Positions 1 through 8,238 of a stretch of 29,008 nt of DNA are shown here, piece after piece. A model generated the notes under the pieces. That model saw only the letters and a list, made by a program, of their open reading frames with translations. It made no database searches and had not been told where the DNA came from. The DNA is from an uncultured Bacilli bacterium (GTDB lineage Bacteria; Bacillota_I; Bacilli_A; RF39; UBA660). The stretch spans positions 1 through 29,008 of the forward strand of contig CAKOMW010000008.1 in NCBI GenBank assembly GCA_934096805.1. Direction: 5' to 3'. Position 1 is the stretch's first letter; each line of letters opens with the position of its first letter. Position numbers and translations under genes: made by a program.

Positions 1-639
1 AATATAGATATACATATGATGAGGAATATAGAATGGGGAGCAGTGACATATTTATATCATAGTAAATATGGAAGATGCACAAATGGTAAATGTGAAGAAT
101 TAACAATAAATAACTGTAATAATTACATAACAGGTATCGGAGCAGACACAGTAAGTGCAAATGAGTCATCAACAACATGTACAACAGACAAAAATCAATA
201 TAATGGAGAAAGTGGAGTAAAAGCATCAACCACTGGAAATGTATATGGTGTGTATGACATGTCTGGAGGCTCATGGAAATATACAATGGGTAATAGGGTA
301 AGCTCTTCTAATCAGTTTCAAGTATCATATGCATCAAACTGGAGTACCACAACATATCCATTAGCAAAGTATTATGATAGTTATACATATAGTACAAGTG
401 ATACAACATATACAAGAGGAAGATTAGGAGATGCAACAGTAGAAATGGCACCAACAGGAACTACAGGCAATTGGTATTCAGATTACGCCAGCTTCCCGTA
501 CTCGTCCTACTCTTGGTTCCTTCGTGGGGGTTACTTCAGTATTGGTGCGAACGCGGGCGCTTTCTACTTCAGCAACAACGGTGGTAGTGCGACCGGCGAC
601 TACTCGTTTCGGGTTTCTCTTGGTATTCAAGCCTCTTGA
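1..639 (+). CDS. Surface protein with FGE/C-type-lectin-like C-terminus, 5'-truncated
   Basis: The reading frame is open from base 1, so the N-terminus lies outside the window; the first ATG at 16 is probably internal. The visible ~212 residues contain GNVYGVYDMSGG, then a C-terminus with RGG, an aromatic- and Asn/Gly/Ser-rich stretch and a final FRVSL. This is the layout of formylglycine-enzyme/C-type-lectin folds used as DGR variable proteins and of many gut Bacillota surface proteins, some with prepilin-like N-termini (family knowledge). From about base 481 the DNA changes abruptly: 49 successive codons to 627 contain none ending in A, whereas upstream codons mostly end in A or T. No reverse transcriptase is visible. 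The role, probably ligand binding at the surface, is inferred. Confidence 0.75.
   Translation, partial: NIDIHMMRNIEWGAVTYLYHSKYGRCTNGKCEELTINNCNNYITGIGADTVSANESSTTCTTDKNQYNGESGVKASTTGNVYGVYDMSGGSWKYTMGNRVSSSNQFQVSYASNWSTTTYPLAKYYDSYTYSTSDTTYTRGRLGDATVEMAPTGTTGNWYSDYASFPYSSYSWFLRGGYFSIGANAGAFYFSNNGGSATGDYSFRVSLGIQAS
481..627 (+). repeat. Candidate DGR variable repeat (VR)
   Basis: This GC-rich 3' segment of an AT-rich gene encodes the lectin-like binding face. Nearly all codons end in C, T or G, and many are NNC/NNT (tac, agc, ttc, tcc, ggc, gac, agt). That is what adenine-directed mutagenesis of AAC/AAT codons in a template repeat would leave. Fixed islands such as GCGAACGCGGGCGC and the end CGTTTCGGGTTTCTCTTGG would match the template and the initiation site. 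No template repeat was found in the window, so the call rests on composition and fold. Confidence 0.65.
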
Positions 640-640
640 A
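626..640 (+). other. Hairpin at the end of the VR candidate
   Basis: TTCAA and TTGAA form a 5-bp inverted repeat around GCCTC, overlapping the TGA stop. DGR targets often carry a short hairpin or cruciform just after the variable repeat. This stem is shorter than the classic 8 bp, so its role is uncertain. It is not followed by a T-run, so it is not a clear terminator. Confidence 0.35.
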
Positions 641-823
641 GCCTATTCTTTTAAAATATAATAAACAGACTGCAATTTCTCTAATGCTTCTTTTATCACT
701 TGTTGCTAGGCCTTTAAAGCCTACTAGAGATATGTAGTTCTTTTTTATTTTATTTGTTAAGTTTCGTCTTTAAAAAAAGTATAATTTATTATATAATATA
801 GAGGAAAGAAAAGGTGATTTTTT
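640..823. other. Intergenic region between surface gene and nifJ
   Basis: No gene with a ribosome binding site is seen. It holds a near-palindrome at 707-723 (TAGGC and GCCTA around CTTTAAA), a T-rich stretch at 740-752 and the nifJ promoter. The minus strand is open through much of it, but no start or family match is visible. Confidence 0.4.
769..797 (+). promoter_or_regulatory. Likely nifJ promoter
   Basis: TTTAAA at 769-774, a 17-bp spacer and TATAAT at 792-797. A second TATAAT at 780-785 has no good -35. The transcript would begin near 804, at the GAGGAAAG / AAGGTG ribosome binding region before ATG 824. Confidence 0.5.
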
Positions 824-3800
824 ATGAAACAGATAATGGATGGTAATAAGGCTTGTGCTTTAGTGTCTTATAAATTTACGGAGTGTGCAGGTATTTATCC
901 GATTACTCCAGCTTCTACTATGGCGGAACATATGGATGAGTTTTCTTCTTTTGGTGAGAAGAATTTTTATGGTGATGTGGTTGATGTTGTTGAGATGCAG
1001 AGTGAGGCTGGTGCAATTGGAATGGTGCATGGTATGCTTCTTAATGGAGTGCTTTCTAGTACTTATACTGCTAGTCAAGGACTTCTTCTTATGTTACCTA
1101 ATATGTATAAGATTGCTGGAGAACAACTTCCTTGTGTTATAAATGTTGCAGCTCGTACAATAGCTACTCATGCTTTGTCTATAATGGGTGATCATAGTGA
1201 TATTTATTCTGCTCGTGGTACTGGTTTTGCTTTTCTTTGTTCGTCTTCAGTACAACAAGTAATGGATCTTACTAATGTTGCTTATCTTTCTACTATTTCA
1301 GGGAAGGTTCCATTTCTTAATTTTTTTGATGGTTTTAGGACTAGTCATGAATATAATAAGATTGATGTTATTGATTTTTCTAAGGTTGAAAAGTTGATTG
1401 ATTATGATGCTTTGAATGATTTTAGAAAAAGAGCTCTTGATATTGATAATCCTACTACTAAGGGAACTAATCAAGGGGATCAAATATATTTTCAAGCTGT
1501 TGAGGCTCGTAATCCATATTATTTAGAATTGCCTGATATAGTTAGTTCATATATGAAGGAGATAAATAAAATAACTGGTAACGATTATAAACCATTTAAT
1601 TATTATGGTAATCCTTCTGCAACTAAGGTAATTGTTGCTATGGGTTCTGTTTGTGAGACAATAAAGGAATATATTAATTACAATAGTTCTGTTGGATTGA
1701 TTGAGGTGCATCTGTATAGACCGTTTTCTAAAAAGTATTTTCTTGATGTTTTACCTACTAGTGTGGAAAAGATTGCAGTTTTAGATAGAACTAAGGAACC
1801 TGGTGCTAACGGTGATCCTTTATATTTGGATGTATGTGAAATATTAAAGGATACTGATATAGAAATAGTTAATGGAAGGTATGGTTTGTCTTCTAAGGAT
1901 ACTAATCTAAATGATATTGAATCTGTTTATAATTTTTTAGATAGTGATAGTTTACATAATTTTACAATAGGCATTGATGATGATGTGACTAATCTTTCGC
2001 TTACTAAAACTTCTACTGTTTTTGATAAGAATTATGAGGAATTGTTGATTTGGGGTTATGGTTCTGATGGATTAATTACTACTTCTAAGGATATTCTTAC
2101 TATTGTGGGAGATAATACTGATAAATATGTTCAAGGATATTTTGAGTATGATTCTAAGAAGTCCGGGGGAGTTACTAAGAGTCATTTGAGAATTAGTGAT
2201 AGTTTAATAAATAGTACTTATTATGTTGATAGTCCTAGAGTAGTGGTTTGTTCTAAGGATACTTATCTTAATAAGTATGATATTTTAAAGGGTATTAAAG
2301 ATAATGGAATATTTTTACTTAATACTGAAAGAAGTGTTAATGATTTAATGATACCAAATGAAATGATAAAGATTATGAAGGATAAAAATATTAGATTTTA
2401 TATAATAAATGCATCAAAGATAGCTAGGGATAATAATATACCTAATAAAATAAGTATGATTATGGAGAATTGTATTTTATATTTAATGAATGTTTTAGAT
2501 GAGAATGATTTGTTTTCATATATTGAGAGAATGATAAAAAAGAACTTTTCTAAAAAAGGTAATGCTGTTGTTGATTCTAATATTAATGCAGTAAGAGAGT
2601 CTAAAGATGGACTTGTTAAGGTTGATTTAGATGAACTTGATTCTTCTTATTATATGGAAAAGATTGATGATAGTATATTTTCTTATTTAGAACATGCAAA
2701 GGGTAATGAACTTAAGGTTAGTGCTTTTAAAGATAATGCAGATGGTACTTATGAAGCTGGTCTTTCTAAGTTAGAGAAAAGAGGTCTTAGTAATATTACA
2801 CCTTGTTATGATAAGGATAAATGTATTATGTGCAATTTATGTTCGTTTGTGTGTCCACATGCTGTTGTTAGACCTTATTTATTGGATAAAGATGAGGTTC
2901 TTAATGCTCCGGATAGTGTTAAGTCTGATTTAAAGGATGCTAAGATTAAGGATAAGGATTTGAGTTTTACTATAGGTATTAGTCCGCTTGATTGTACAGG
3001 GTGTTCGCTTTGTGCAGGAATATGTCCTACTAAGGCACTTGTGATGGATAGTATTGATAAGAATAAAGATAAAGAAATGGAAAAGTATGAGTATTTAGAA
3101 AGAGTGTCAGAGAAAAGGGTTATGGATGTAAATACAGTGAAGGGTAGTCAGTTTAGAAAACCATTGTTTTCTTTTCATGGAGCTTGTGCTGGATGTGGGG
3201 AAACATCTTATATTAAGCTTCTTACCCAACTTTTTGGTGATAATTTAATGATTGCTAATGCGACTGGTTGTTCTTCAATTTATGGTGCTAGTCTTCCTAA
3301 TACTCCTTATAGTGTTCCTTGGGCTAATTCATTGTTTGAGGATAATGCTGAGTTTGGTTTTGGAATGAGAGTTTCTTTAAATCATCAACAAGAAAAAATT
3401 AAAAGAATAATGAAGGAAAATGTTGATAAAGTTAATTCTAAGAATAGGGAATTGATACTTTCATATTTGAATAATTATAATAAAGATATTTCTTTTAAGG
3501 TTTATAATGAAATGGATTATGATGATTTTAAGGAAATTGTTCCATTTAAGCAATATATAAAAGAAAGATCGATTTGGTTAGTAGGTGGAGATGGTTGGGC
3601 ATACGACATAGGCTTTGGAGGAATTGATCATGTTCTTGCTAACAATCTTGATGTAAATATATTGGTGCTTGATACAGAGGTTTATTCTAATACTGGTGGT
3701 CAAGCTTCTAAGGCAACGAGATGTGGGGCAGTAGCTAAGTTTGCCAGTAGTGGTAAGACTACGATGAAAAAGGATCTTGCCAAAATTGCTATGACTTATC

Positions 3801-4171
3801 CGCATGTTTATGTTGGAACAATTTCTCTTGGTGCTAATTACATGCATACGATTAAGACATTGCTTGAGGCCAATAGTTATAAAGGCCCATCTATTATAAT
3901 AGCTTATTCTCCTTGTATATCTCATGGTATTAAATCTGGTATGAAGGATTCAATAAAGGAAGAGAAACTTGCAACAGAATCTGGTTATTTTCCTCTTTAT
4001 AGGTACAATCCTGTAACCAAGAAGTTAAGTTTAGATAGTAAAGCTGATTTTTCTAAGTATGATGATATTTTTGAGAGGGAAAATAGATATCGTCTTAAGT
4101 CTGATTTATTGAACAGGAATAAAGATAATGCTATTTCTAATTATAATAAAATAAAAGAAGATACTGAGTAA
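824..4171 (+). CDS. nifJ: Pyruvate:ferredoxin (flavodoxin) oxidoreductase
   Basis: The enzyme oxidatively decarboxylates pyruvate to acetyl-CoA and CO2 in the cytoplasm, passing electrons to ferredoxin or flavodoxin. It is a single chain of 1115 aa, slightly short of the usual ~1170. The order is standard: a pyrimidine-binding domain with PITPAST near residue 27; a transketolase-C-like domain around 260-380; a gamma-type domain around 400-590; a two-cluster ferredoxin domain with C667/C670/C673/C677 and C724/C727/C730/C734; and a TPP domain. The TPP domain has CAGCGE (C788, C791), GDGWAYDIG near 922-930 and YSNTGGQ near 955. It stands alone with its own promoter and terminator. The ferredoxin at 10660 is a plausible acceptor. 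All key motifs are intact. Confidence 0.97.
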   Translation: MKQIMDGNKACALVSYKFTECAGIYPITPASTMAEHMDEFSSFGEKNFYGDVVDVVEMQSEAGAIGMVHGMLLNGVLSSTYTASQGLLLMLPNMYKIAGEQLPCVINVAARTIATHALSIMGDHSDIYSARGTGFAFLCSSSVQQVMDLTNVAYLSTISGKVPFLNFFDGFRTSHEYNKIDVIDFSKVEKLIDYDALNDFRKRALDIDNPTTKGTNQGDQIYFQAVEARNPYYLELPDIVSSYMKEINKITGNDYKPFNYYGNPSATKVIVAMGSVCETIKEYINYNSSVGLIEVHLYRPFSKKYFLDVLPTSVEKIAVLDRTKEPGANGDPLYLDVCEILKDTDIEIVNGRYGLSSKDTNLNDIESVYNFLDSDSLHNFTIGIDDDVTNLSLTKTSTVFDKNYEELLIWGYGSDGLITTSKDILTIVGDNTDKYVQGYFEYDSKKSGGVTKSHLRISDSLINSTYYVDSPRVVVCSKDTYLNKYDILKGIKDNGIFLLNTERSVNDLMIPNEMIKIMKDKNIRFYIINASKIARDNNIPNKISMIMENCILYLMNVLDENDLFSYIERMIKKNFSKKGNAVVDSNINAVRESKDGLVKVDLDELDSSYYMEKIDDSIFSYLEHAKGNELKVSAFKDNADGTYEAGLSKLEKRGLSNITPCYDKDKCIMCNLCSFVCPHAVVRPYLLDKDEVLNAPDSVKSDLKDAKIKDKDLSFTIGISPLDCTGCSLCAGICPTKALVMDSIDKNKDKEMEKYEYLERVSEKRVMDVNTVKGSQFRKPLFSFHGACAGCGETSYIKLLTQLFGDNLMIANATGCSSIYGASLPNTPYSVPWANSLFEDNAEFGFGMRVSLNHQQEKIKRIMKENVDKVNSKNRELILSYLNNYNKDISFKVYNEMDYDDFKEIVPFKQYIKERSIWLVGGDGWAYDIGFGGIDHVLANNLDVNILVLDTEVYSNTGGQASKATRCGAVAKFASSGKTTMKKDLAKIAMTYPHVYVGTISLGANYMHTIKTLLEANSYKGPSIIIAYSPCISHGIKSGMKDSIKEEKLATESGYFPLYRYNPVTKKLSLDSKADFSKYDDIFERENRYRLKSDLLNRNKDNAISNYNKIKEDTE

Positions 4172-4191
4172 GATAGTATCTTCTTTTTTTT
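4153..4191 (+). terminator. Terminator after nifJ
   Basis: GAAGATACT at 4157-4165 pairs with AGTATCTTC at 4175-4183 and is extended by A/T pairs. It is followed by a run of eight T. The stop codon lies in the loop. Confidence 0.9.
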
Positions 4192-4290
4192 GAGAAAATG
4201 AAATCGTACCCCCTGAGGACGATTTCACAAGAATAAAAAGGGGTTGGCTAGTGTGATACTAGCATCCAATTCGCCTATGTCGAATTGGTG
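4192..4290 (-). ncRNA. Structured small RNA, copy 1 of a two-member set
   Basis: A minus-strand promoter (AGTCAA 4320-4325, 17-bp spacer, ATAATA 4297-4302 on the plus strand, i.e. TTGACT-17-TATTAT) places the start near 4290. The RNA of ~95 nt then has three hairpins. The first is CCAATTCG/CGAATTGG (4266-4273 with 4281-4288). The second is GCTAGT/ACTAGC (4247-4252 with 4258-4263). A mostly unpaired linker follows, reading CCAACCCC then T-rich. The third hairpin is TGAAATCGT/ACGATTTCA (4199-4207 with 4219-4227), followed by TTTTCTC, a modest terminator. The G-rich loop of the last hairpin could pair with the ACCCC linker as a pseudoknot. No ORF is present. It matches no RNA family that I recognise. 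Confidence 0.7.
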
Positions 4291-4296
4291 ATTTAT

Positions 4297-4325
4297 ATAA
4301 TACTCAAATCTTATTAAAAAGTCAA
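4297..4325 (-). promoter_or_regulatory. Promoter of small RNA copy 1
   Basis: On the minus strand: TTGACT, a 17-bp spacer, TATTAT. The -35, spacer length and -10 are the same as at the second small RNA (10486-10514). Confidence 0.75.
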
Positions 4326-4414
4326 TAGTTTTTGTTTAAAAATTGATATTTTTCTTTGATATTTTTATTAGTAGAGTTTAGCAATAAATATAACGAACAA
4401 AGATGTGCTGTCGC

Positions 4415-4443
4415 TTGACTTTGATTTGTTGCTATGTTATATT
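4415..4443 (+). promoter_or_regulatory. Promoter of J-domain gene
   Basis: TTGACT at 4415-4420, a 17-bp spacer and TATATT at 4438-4443. It lies 33 bp before the ATG at 4476, which has GATGAGG as ribosome binding site. Confidence 0.75.
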
Positions 4444-4475
4444 AAATGTGTATAAAAATGTGATGAGGTATTAGT

Positions 4476-5180
4476 ATGATTAATTATTATGAAATATTAA
4501 ATGTTAATAGGAATGCTACTGATGAAGAAATAAAACAGGCGTATCGTTCTATGGTTAAGAAGTATCATCCTGATATTAATAAGAGTGAAGAGGCTAGTAA
4601 GCTTATAATTAGTTTGAATGAAGCTAAAGAAAATCTTTTGGATCCAGATAAGAGAAAGCAGTATGATGCTTTACTTGATGATGTTTTACATTCTAAAGAG
4701 TATTCTAAGGATAAGAATGAGACTCATAGTACAAAAAATAAAGAATATAAAGAGGCTCATTCAACTACATATGTTACAAGGTGGCAATTCTTTAAGGAAT
4801 ATCTTAAGTATGGTACAGATAAGACTTTTTATAAAATATTAAAGACTGTTTTGGTGGGACTTGATGTATTGTTTTTTACATTGGTGAAATGGTTGACTGT
4901 TGCTATTTTTTATGTTGTTCAAATATCGAGTAATTTGCTTGATTATGTTGTAGTGTTCTTGACTCTTTTAGGAGTCTTATCGTTGTTTGCTTTTGCAAAT
5001 AGTGCTACACCAGATTATATATCTTTTATTCCGGCGAATGTAGAGTTGTGTTTGTTTTATATAATTATTTCTCTTGCTATAATAATACTTAAGATAATCA
5101 TAGTAAAGGGTTCAATTAATCTTTTCGTTAAGTTTCAGAGTATTCAGGATAGGATATTTGTTTCGATTTTAACAAAGTAG
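4476..5180 (+). CDS. Membrane-anchored J-domain protein
   Basis: A 234-aa protein. Residues 1-65 form a classic J domain with the HPD tripeptide at 31-33 and the helix IV signature DPDKRKQYD, so it should stimulate a DnaK-type chaperone ATPase. A charged linker follows (about 66-100). Three hydrophobic segments come after it, roughly 127-150, 155-175 and 188-212, likely membrane helices. The Gly/Phe and zinc-finger regions of true DnaJ are absent, so this is a specialised co-chaperone that would recruit DnaK to the membrane (inference). It has its own promoter and terminator and is not next to dnaK or grpE. Confidence 0.85.
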   Translation: MINYYEILNVNRNATDEEIKQAYRSMVKKYHPDINKSEEASKLIISLNEAKENLLDPDKRKQYDALLDDVLHSKEYSKDKNETHSTKNKEYKEAHSTTYVTRWQFFKEYLKYGTDKTFYKILKTVLVGLDVLFFTLVKWLTVAIFYVVQISSNLLDYVVVFLTLLGVLSLFAFANSATPDYISFIPANVELCLFYIIISLAIIILKIIIVKGSINLFVKFQSIQDRIFVSILTK

Positions 5181-5206
5181 AAAATTTGTTTTTCTGCTTT
5201 TATTTT
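5174..5206 (+). terminator. Terminator after J-domain gene
   Basis: AAAGTAGAAAA (5174-5184) pairs with TTTTCTGCTTT (5190-5200) with one G-T pair. Loop TTTGT, then a T-rich tail. It overlaps the stop codon. Confidence 0.75.
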
Positions 5207-5219
5207 GTGTAATTTTTTC

Positions 5220-5248
5220 TTTAAAAAAATAGAAAAATGTGTTATAAT
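5220..5248 (+). promoter_or_regulatory. recG promoter (extended -10)
   Basis: TGTTATAAT, an extended -10, has its hexamer at 5243-5248. A weak TTTAAA sits 17 bp upstream. It lies downstream of the first in-frame ATG (5205), so translation must start later, at 5274. Confidence 0.6.
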
Positions 5249-5273
5249 TTGTAAGAAAAGGGACGTGGTAGTA

Positions 5274-7265
5274 ATGACAATAAAAGATGTTAAAGGTGTA
5301 GGCCCTAAGTCGGAAATGTTACTTAAAAAGTTAAATATAGAAACGGTATTAGATTTGGTAACACATTATCCTTTTAGATATGATTTTATTAAAAGAAGTG
5401 ATTTAAGAAATTTGGTTGATGAGAGAGTTATTATAGATGGAAAGATAGATTGTATGCCTATTTTGATTCGTTTAAAGGGAAATTTAAATAAGATGAATCT
5501 TAGGTTAATTACTAGTGATAGTTTAGTGGTTGGTGTTTCAATATTTAACAGGGCTTTTTTAAAGAACCAGTTATCTGTTGGTACGAATGTTACGGTGATA
5601 GGCAGATATGATAAAAATAAGAATATTATTACTGCTTCAGAAATAAGAATGGGGTTACTTCCTAAGGATGAGAAGATTGAGGCGGTTTATCATGGGACGG
5701 CTGGTCTTACTTCTAAGAATATTGCTACTTATATTAATAATGCTCTTATGCAGTTTGGTAATAAAATACCTGATTTTATTCCTAAGTATTTGATAGAAGA
5801 GTATGATTTTTTGAATAAGAAGACTGCTCTTAATATAGTTCATAATCCTTCGACTAGGGAAAAGTTGAAACAGGCTATGATTAGATTGAAATATGAAGAG
5901 TTGTTTGTTTATATGACAAAAATTAATTTTTTAAAGATTAAGCATAAAAAAGAAGATAATGGTATAAAGAAAGAATATGATGAAGAAAAGCTAAATGAAG
6001 TTATTTCTTCTTTGCCTTATAGTCTTACTGATGATCAGAATAAGGTGCTTGGCGAAATACTTGATGATTTGAAGTCTAAGAGAAGAATGAATAGATTGCT
6101 TCAAGGGGATGTTGGAAGTGGTAAAACTGTTATATCAATTCTTGCTCTTTATGCTAATTATTTGAGTGGCTTTCAAGGGGCTCTTATGGTTCCTACGGAA
6201 ATACTTGCTGTGCAACATTTTAATACTGTGAAGGATATTTTGAAGGATACAGGGATTAAAGTGGAATTGCTTGTTGGTTCCCTTTCTAAGAAAGAAAAGG
6301 TTTCTATTCATGAAAGACTTTTAAATAATGATATAGATTTGGTGATTGGAACTCATGCTTTAATTCAGGAAGATGTTATGTATAGCAATCTTGGACTTGT
6401 TGTTACTGATGAACAACATAGATTTGGAGTTTTACAAAGAACGAAGTTACAGAATAAGGGAAATATGCCTGACGTTTTGTATATGAGTGCTACTCCAATA
6501 CCTAGGACGTATGCTCTTACTATATATGGAGATATGGATATTTCAACAATTGTTTCTCTTCCTAATGGGAGAAAGCCTATAAAAACGTATTTGAAGAGTA
6601 ATAAAGAAATGAAAGAGGTTCTTAAAATGATGTATAATGAGCTTTTGGCTAATCATCAGATATATGTGATTGCACCGCTTATTGAAGATTCTGATACTCT
6701 TGATTTGGTTACAGTTGATGAATTGAAGGACAAGATGAATCTCGCTTTTGGAGACAAGTATAATATTGATGTAATGCATGGAAAATTGAAACAACAAGAT
6801 AAAGATAAGATAATGAATAAGTTTATAAATAATGAGACTAATATTCTTATTAGTACAACGGTTATTGAGGTTGGGGTTGATGTTCCTAATACGACAATGA
6901 TTGTGATATTTGATGCTAATAGGTTTGGACTTTCAACACTTCATCAACTTCGTGGTAGAGTAGGAAGGAGTAATCTTCAATCGAGTTGTATTTTGATAAG
7001 TGATACTGATACAAAGAGGTTGGAGGTTATGACAAAAACTAATGATGGTTTTGAAATTAGTGAAGAGGATTTTAAGTTGAGAGGCCATGGTGATTTGTTT
7101 GGTACTAAGCAGAGTGGAGATATGACATTTAAAATAGCTAATATTAAGGATGATTACAAGATTCTTTTACAGGCTAAGAAGGATTCACTTTTGTTTATTG
7201 AGAGCAATGCTTCTAATGACATTTTACTAAAGGAAAAGATTCTTAGTGAGATAAAAGAGGGATAA
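5274..7265 (+). CDS. recG: ATP-dependent DNA helicase RecG
   Basis: A superfamily 2 helicase that reverses stalled replication forks and remodels branched DNA. From ATG 5274 it is 663 aa, near the usual length. An N-terminal helix-hairpin-helix-like and wedge/OB region (KGVGPKSEMLL at 6-16) precedes the motor. Walker A is GDVGSGKT at 278-285, motif II is DEQH at 379-382, and motif VI is QLRGRVGR at 558-565. The start is chosen because the promoter lies at 5220-5248; AAGGGA at 5258-5263 is the likely ribosome binding site. A GTG at 5265 is possible but less well spaced. The gene is monocistronic. Confidence 0.97.
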   Translation: MTIKDVKGVGPKSEMLLKKLNIETVLDLVTHYPFRYDFIKRSDLRNLVDERVIIDGKIDCMPILIRLKGNLNKMNLRLITSDSLVVGVSIFNRAFLKNQLSVGTNVTVIGRYDKNKNIITASEIRMGLLPKDEKIEAVYHGTAGLTSKNIATYINNALMQFGNKIPDFIPKYLIEEYDFLNKKTALNIVHNPSTREKLKQAMIRLKYEELFVYMTKINFLKIKHKKEDNGIKKEYDEEKLNEVISSLPYSLTDDQNKVLGEILDDLKSKRRMNRLLQGDVGSGKTVISILALYANYLSGFQGALMVPTEILAVQHFNTVKDILKDTGIKVELLVGSLSKKEKVSIHERLLNNDIDLVIGTHALIQEDVMYSNLGLVVTDEQHRFGVLQRTKLQNKGNMPDVLYMSATPIPRTYALTIYGDMDISTIVSLPNGRKPIKTYLKSNKEMKEVLKMMYNELLANHQIYVIAPLIEDSDTLDLVTVDELKDKMNLAFGDKYNIDVMHGKLKQQDKDKIMNKFINNETNILISTTVIEVGVDVPNTTMIVIFDANRFGLSTLHQLRGRVGRSNLQSSCILISDTDTKRLEVMTKTNDGFEISEEDFKLRGHGDLFGTKQSGDMTFKIANIKDDYKILLQAKKDSLLFIESNASNDILLKEKILSEIKEG

Positions 7266-7290
7266 AAACAACGATTTTGTTGTTTTTTTT
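7265..7290 (+). terminator. Terminator after recG
   Basis: AAAACAAC (7265-7272) pairs with GTTGTTTT (7279-7286) over loop GATTTT, followed by T-run. Confidence 0.88.
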
Positions 7291-7295
7291 ACATG

Positions 7296-7318
7296 AAAAA
7301 AAGAGAGAAAAGTCTCTC
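7296..7318 (-). terminator. Terminator of collagen-like gene
   Basis: On the minus strand GAGAGA and TCTCTC (7303-7308 with 7313-7318) form a stem with a 4-base loop, followed by seven T. Confidence 0.85.
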
Positions 7319-7331
7319 CTTTTGTGTTTGG

Positions 7332-8051
7332 TTATCCTAATTTTATTATGTTTAAATAAGCGTTTGTATTAGTTGCTGGTGATATTTGCATGCCTGTTGC
7401 TGATTCTAATCCTAGTGTTATTACGTCATTTGCATTTAATGTGGTGATTACGCTACCATTGAAGCTTTGTTCTTCGTTTACTTGAAGTTCTTTGGCGATA
7501 TCTGTTCCGTTTATTTCATTACTGTTTTTGTATACTGCAAGGGTTACATTACCTTGAGTGTTTGTTGAGCCTTGAAAGTAGTAGTCAATTTTATATGTTC
7601 CGTCTTCGGTAATGGTAAGAGCGTTAGTGGTTTCACCAGTGATTCCAGCGAGTGGTCCGGTTATGGCAAGTGGGACATTAGATACAACATTAGAGGTTAG
7701 GGTTATATCGTTTCCAGCTGAGTCACGTTTGGCTCCGTAAACGGCGATGGCTGCTGGTCCTGCAGGTCCTTGAGGTCCAGTTTGACCTGGGTCTCCTTGT
7801 GGTCCTGCAGGTCCTTGTATTCCTTGAGCTCCTTGGGCTCCGGTGGCTCCTCTTGGAATTGTAAAGTTTAATACGACATTTTCGTCGGTACCACTGTTGG
7901 TAACAGTTGCGTTGGTACCAGGATCACCGGTAGTGGTGTTTCCAATTCTTATAGTGGCAGCACCATCTCTTCCTCTTGGTCCTGGGGTTCCTATTACATA
8001 TATTTTATCTTTACATTTGTTTACAGTGGGTTTGCAATATTTGTTATTCAT
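7332..8051 (-). CDS. Collagen-like protein, BclA-type
   Basis: A 239-aa protein with two Gly-X-Y tracts: four triplets at about residues 21-32 and eleven at about 88-120. Between them is a short beta-rich insert ending in FTIPRGATG. The C-terminal ~115 residues look like the TNF/C1q-like trimerisation domain of BclA exosporium glycoproteins. There is no signal peptide or membrane segment, as for spore-surface collagen-like proteins. Strong AGGAGG before ATG 8051 fixes the start. The DNA is richer in GC than its neighbours because of Gly/Pro/Ala codons. A 17-bp direct repeat occurs at 7756-7772 and 7801-7817, five triplets apart, consistent with repeat slippage. Spore coat/exosporium is the likely location; a phage-tail or adhesin role is the alternative. 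Confidence 0.8.
   Translation of the reverse strand: MNNKYCKPTVNKCKDKIYVIGTPGPRGRDGAATIRIGNTTTGDPGTNATVTNSGTDENVVLNFTIPRGATGAQGAQGIQGPAGPQGDPGQTGPQGPAGPAAIAVYGAKRDSAGNDITLTSNVVSNVPLAITGPLAGITGETTNALTITEDGTYKIDYYFQGSTNTQGNVTLAVYKNSNEINGTDIAKELQVNEEQSFNGSVITTLNANDVITLGLESATGMQISPATNTNAYLNIIKLG
7756..7817 (-). repeat. Direct repeat in Gly-X-Y tract
   Basis: GGTCCTGCAGGTCCTTG occurs at 7756-7772 and again at 7801-7817 (plus-strand reading), offset by 45 bp, exactly five collagen triplets. This invites in-frame expansion or contraction. Confidence 0.85.
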
Positions 8052-8184
8052 ATGAATCCTCCTTTATTTTATTTTATGAGTGGATGGAGAAAGTAATCAT
8101 TATTAAAAACTAGAATAAAAATTTTTACTAATAAAAGACAGATTTCAAATGTGTAAAATGGTATAAATATCTTTTGAGATTTTC

Positions 8185-8213
8185 TTGAAAGGTCTTTGTT
8201 TTTATTATATTAT
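8185..8213 (+). promoter_or_regulatory. Promoter of surface protein gene
   Basis: TTGAAA at 8185-8190, a 17-bp spacer and TATTAT at 8208-8213. Confidence 0.65.
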
Positions 8214-8238
8214 TAAAATATAAGGACAGGTGATTATA

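Larger units (their letters stand above)
4172..4475. other. 304-bp intergenic region
   Basis: It is accounted for by the nifJ terminator, the minus-strand small RNA with its promoter, an AT-rich stretch (4326-4410) with nothing recognisable, and the promoter of the J-domain gene. Confidence 0.8.

Noticed and set aside
660..760. Minus-strand open stretch between the surface gene and nifJ as a gene fragment
   Set aside because: It is open but has no start, ribosome binding site or recognisable family; it continues antisense into the variable region.
3578..3925. 115-codon minus-strand frame inside nifJ
   Set aside because: It is a shadow of strongly conserved nifJ coding sequence, with no ribosome binding site and an implausible composition.
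4200..4290. Plus-strand riboswitch for the J-domain gene
   Set aside because: The element lies more than 120 bp before that gene's own promoter, and the matching promoter is on the minus strand.
5205..5273. Longer N-terminus for RecG from ATG 5205
   Set aside because: The promoter -10 lies at 5243-5248, after this ATG, and the added residues do not resemble RecG.
7756..7817. CRISPR-like or other spaced repeat array
   Set aside because: The repeats are collagen Gly-X-Y codons inside a coding frame.
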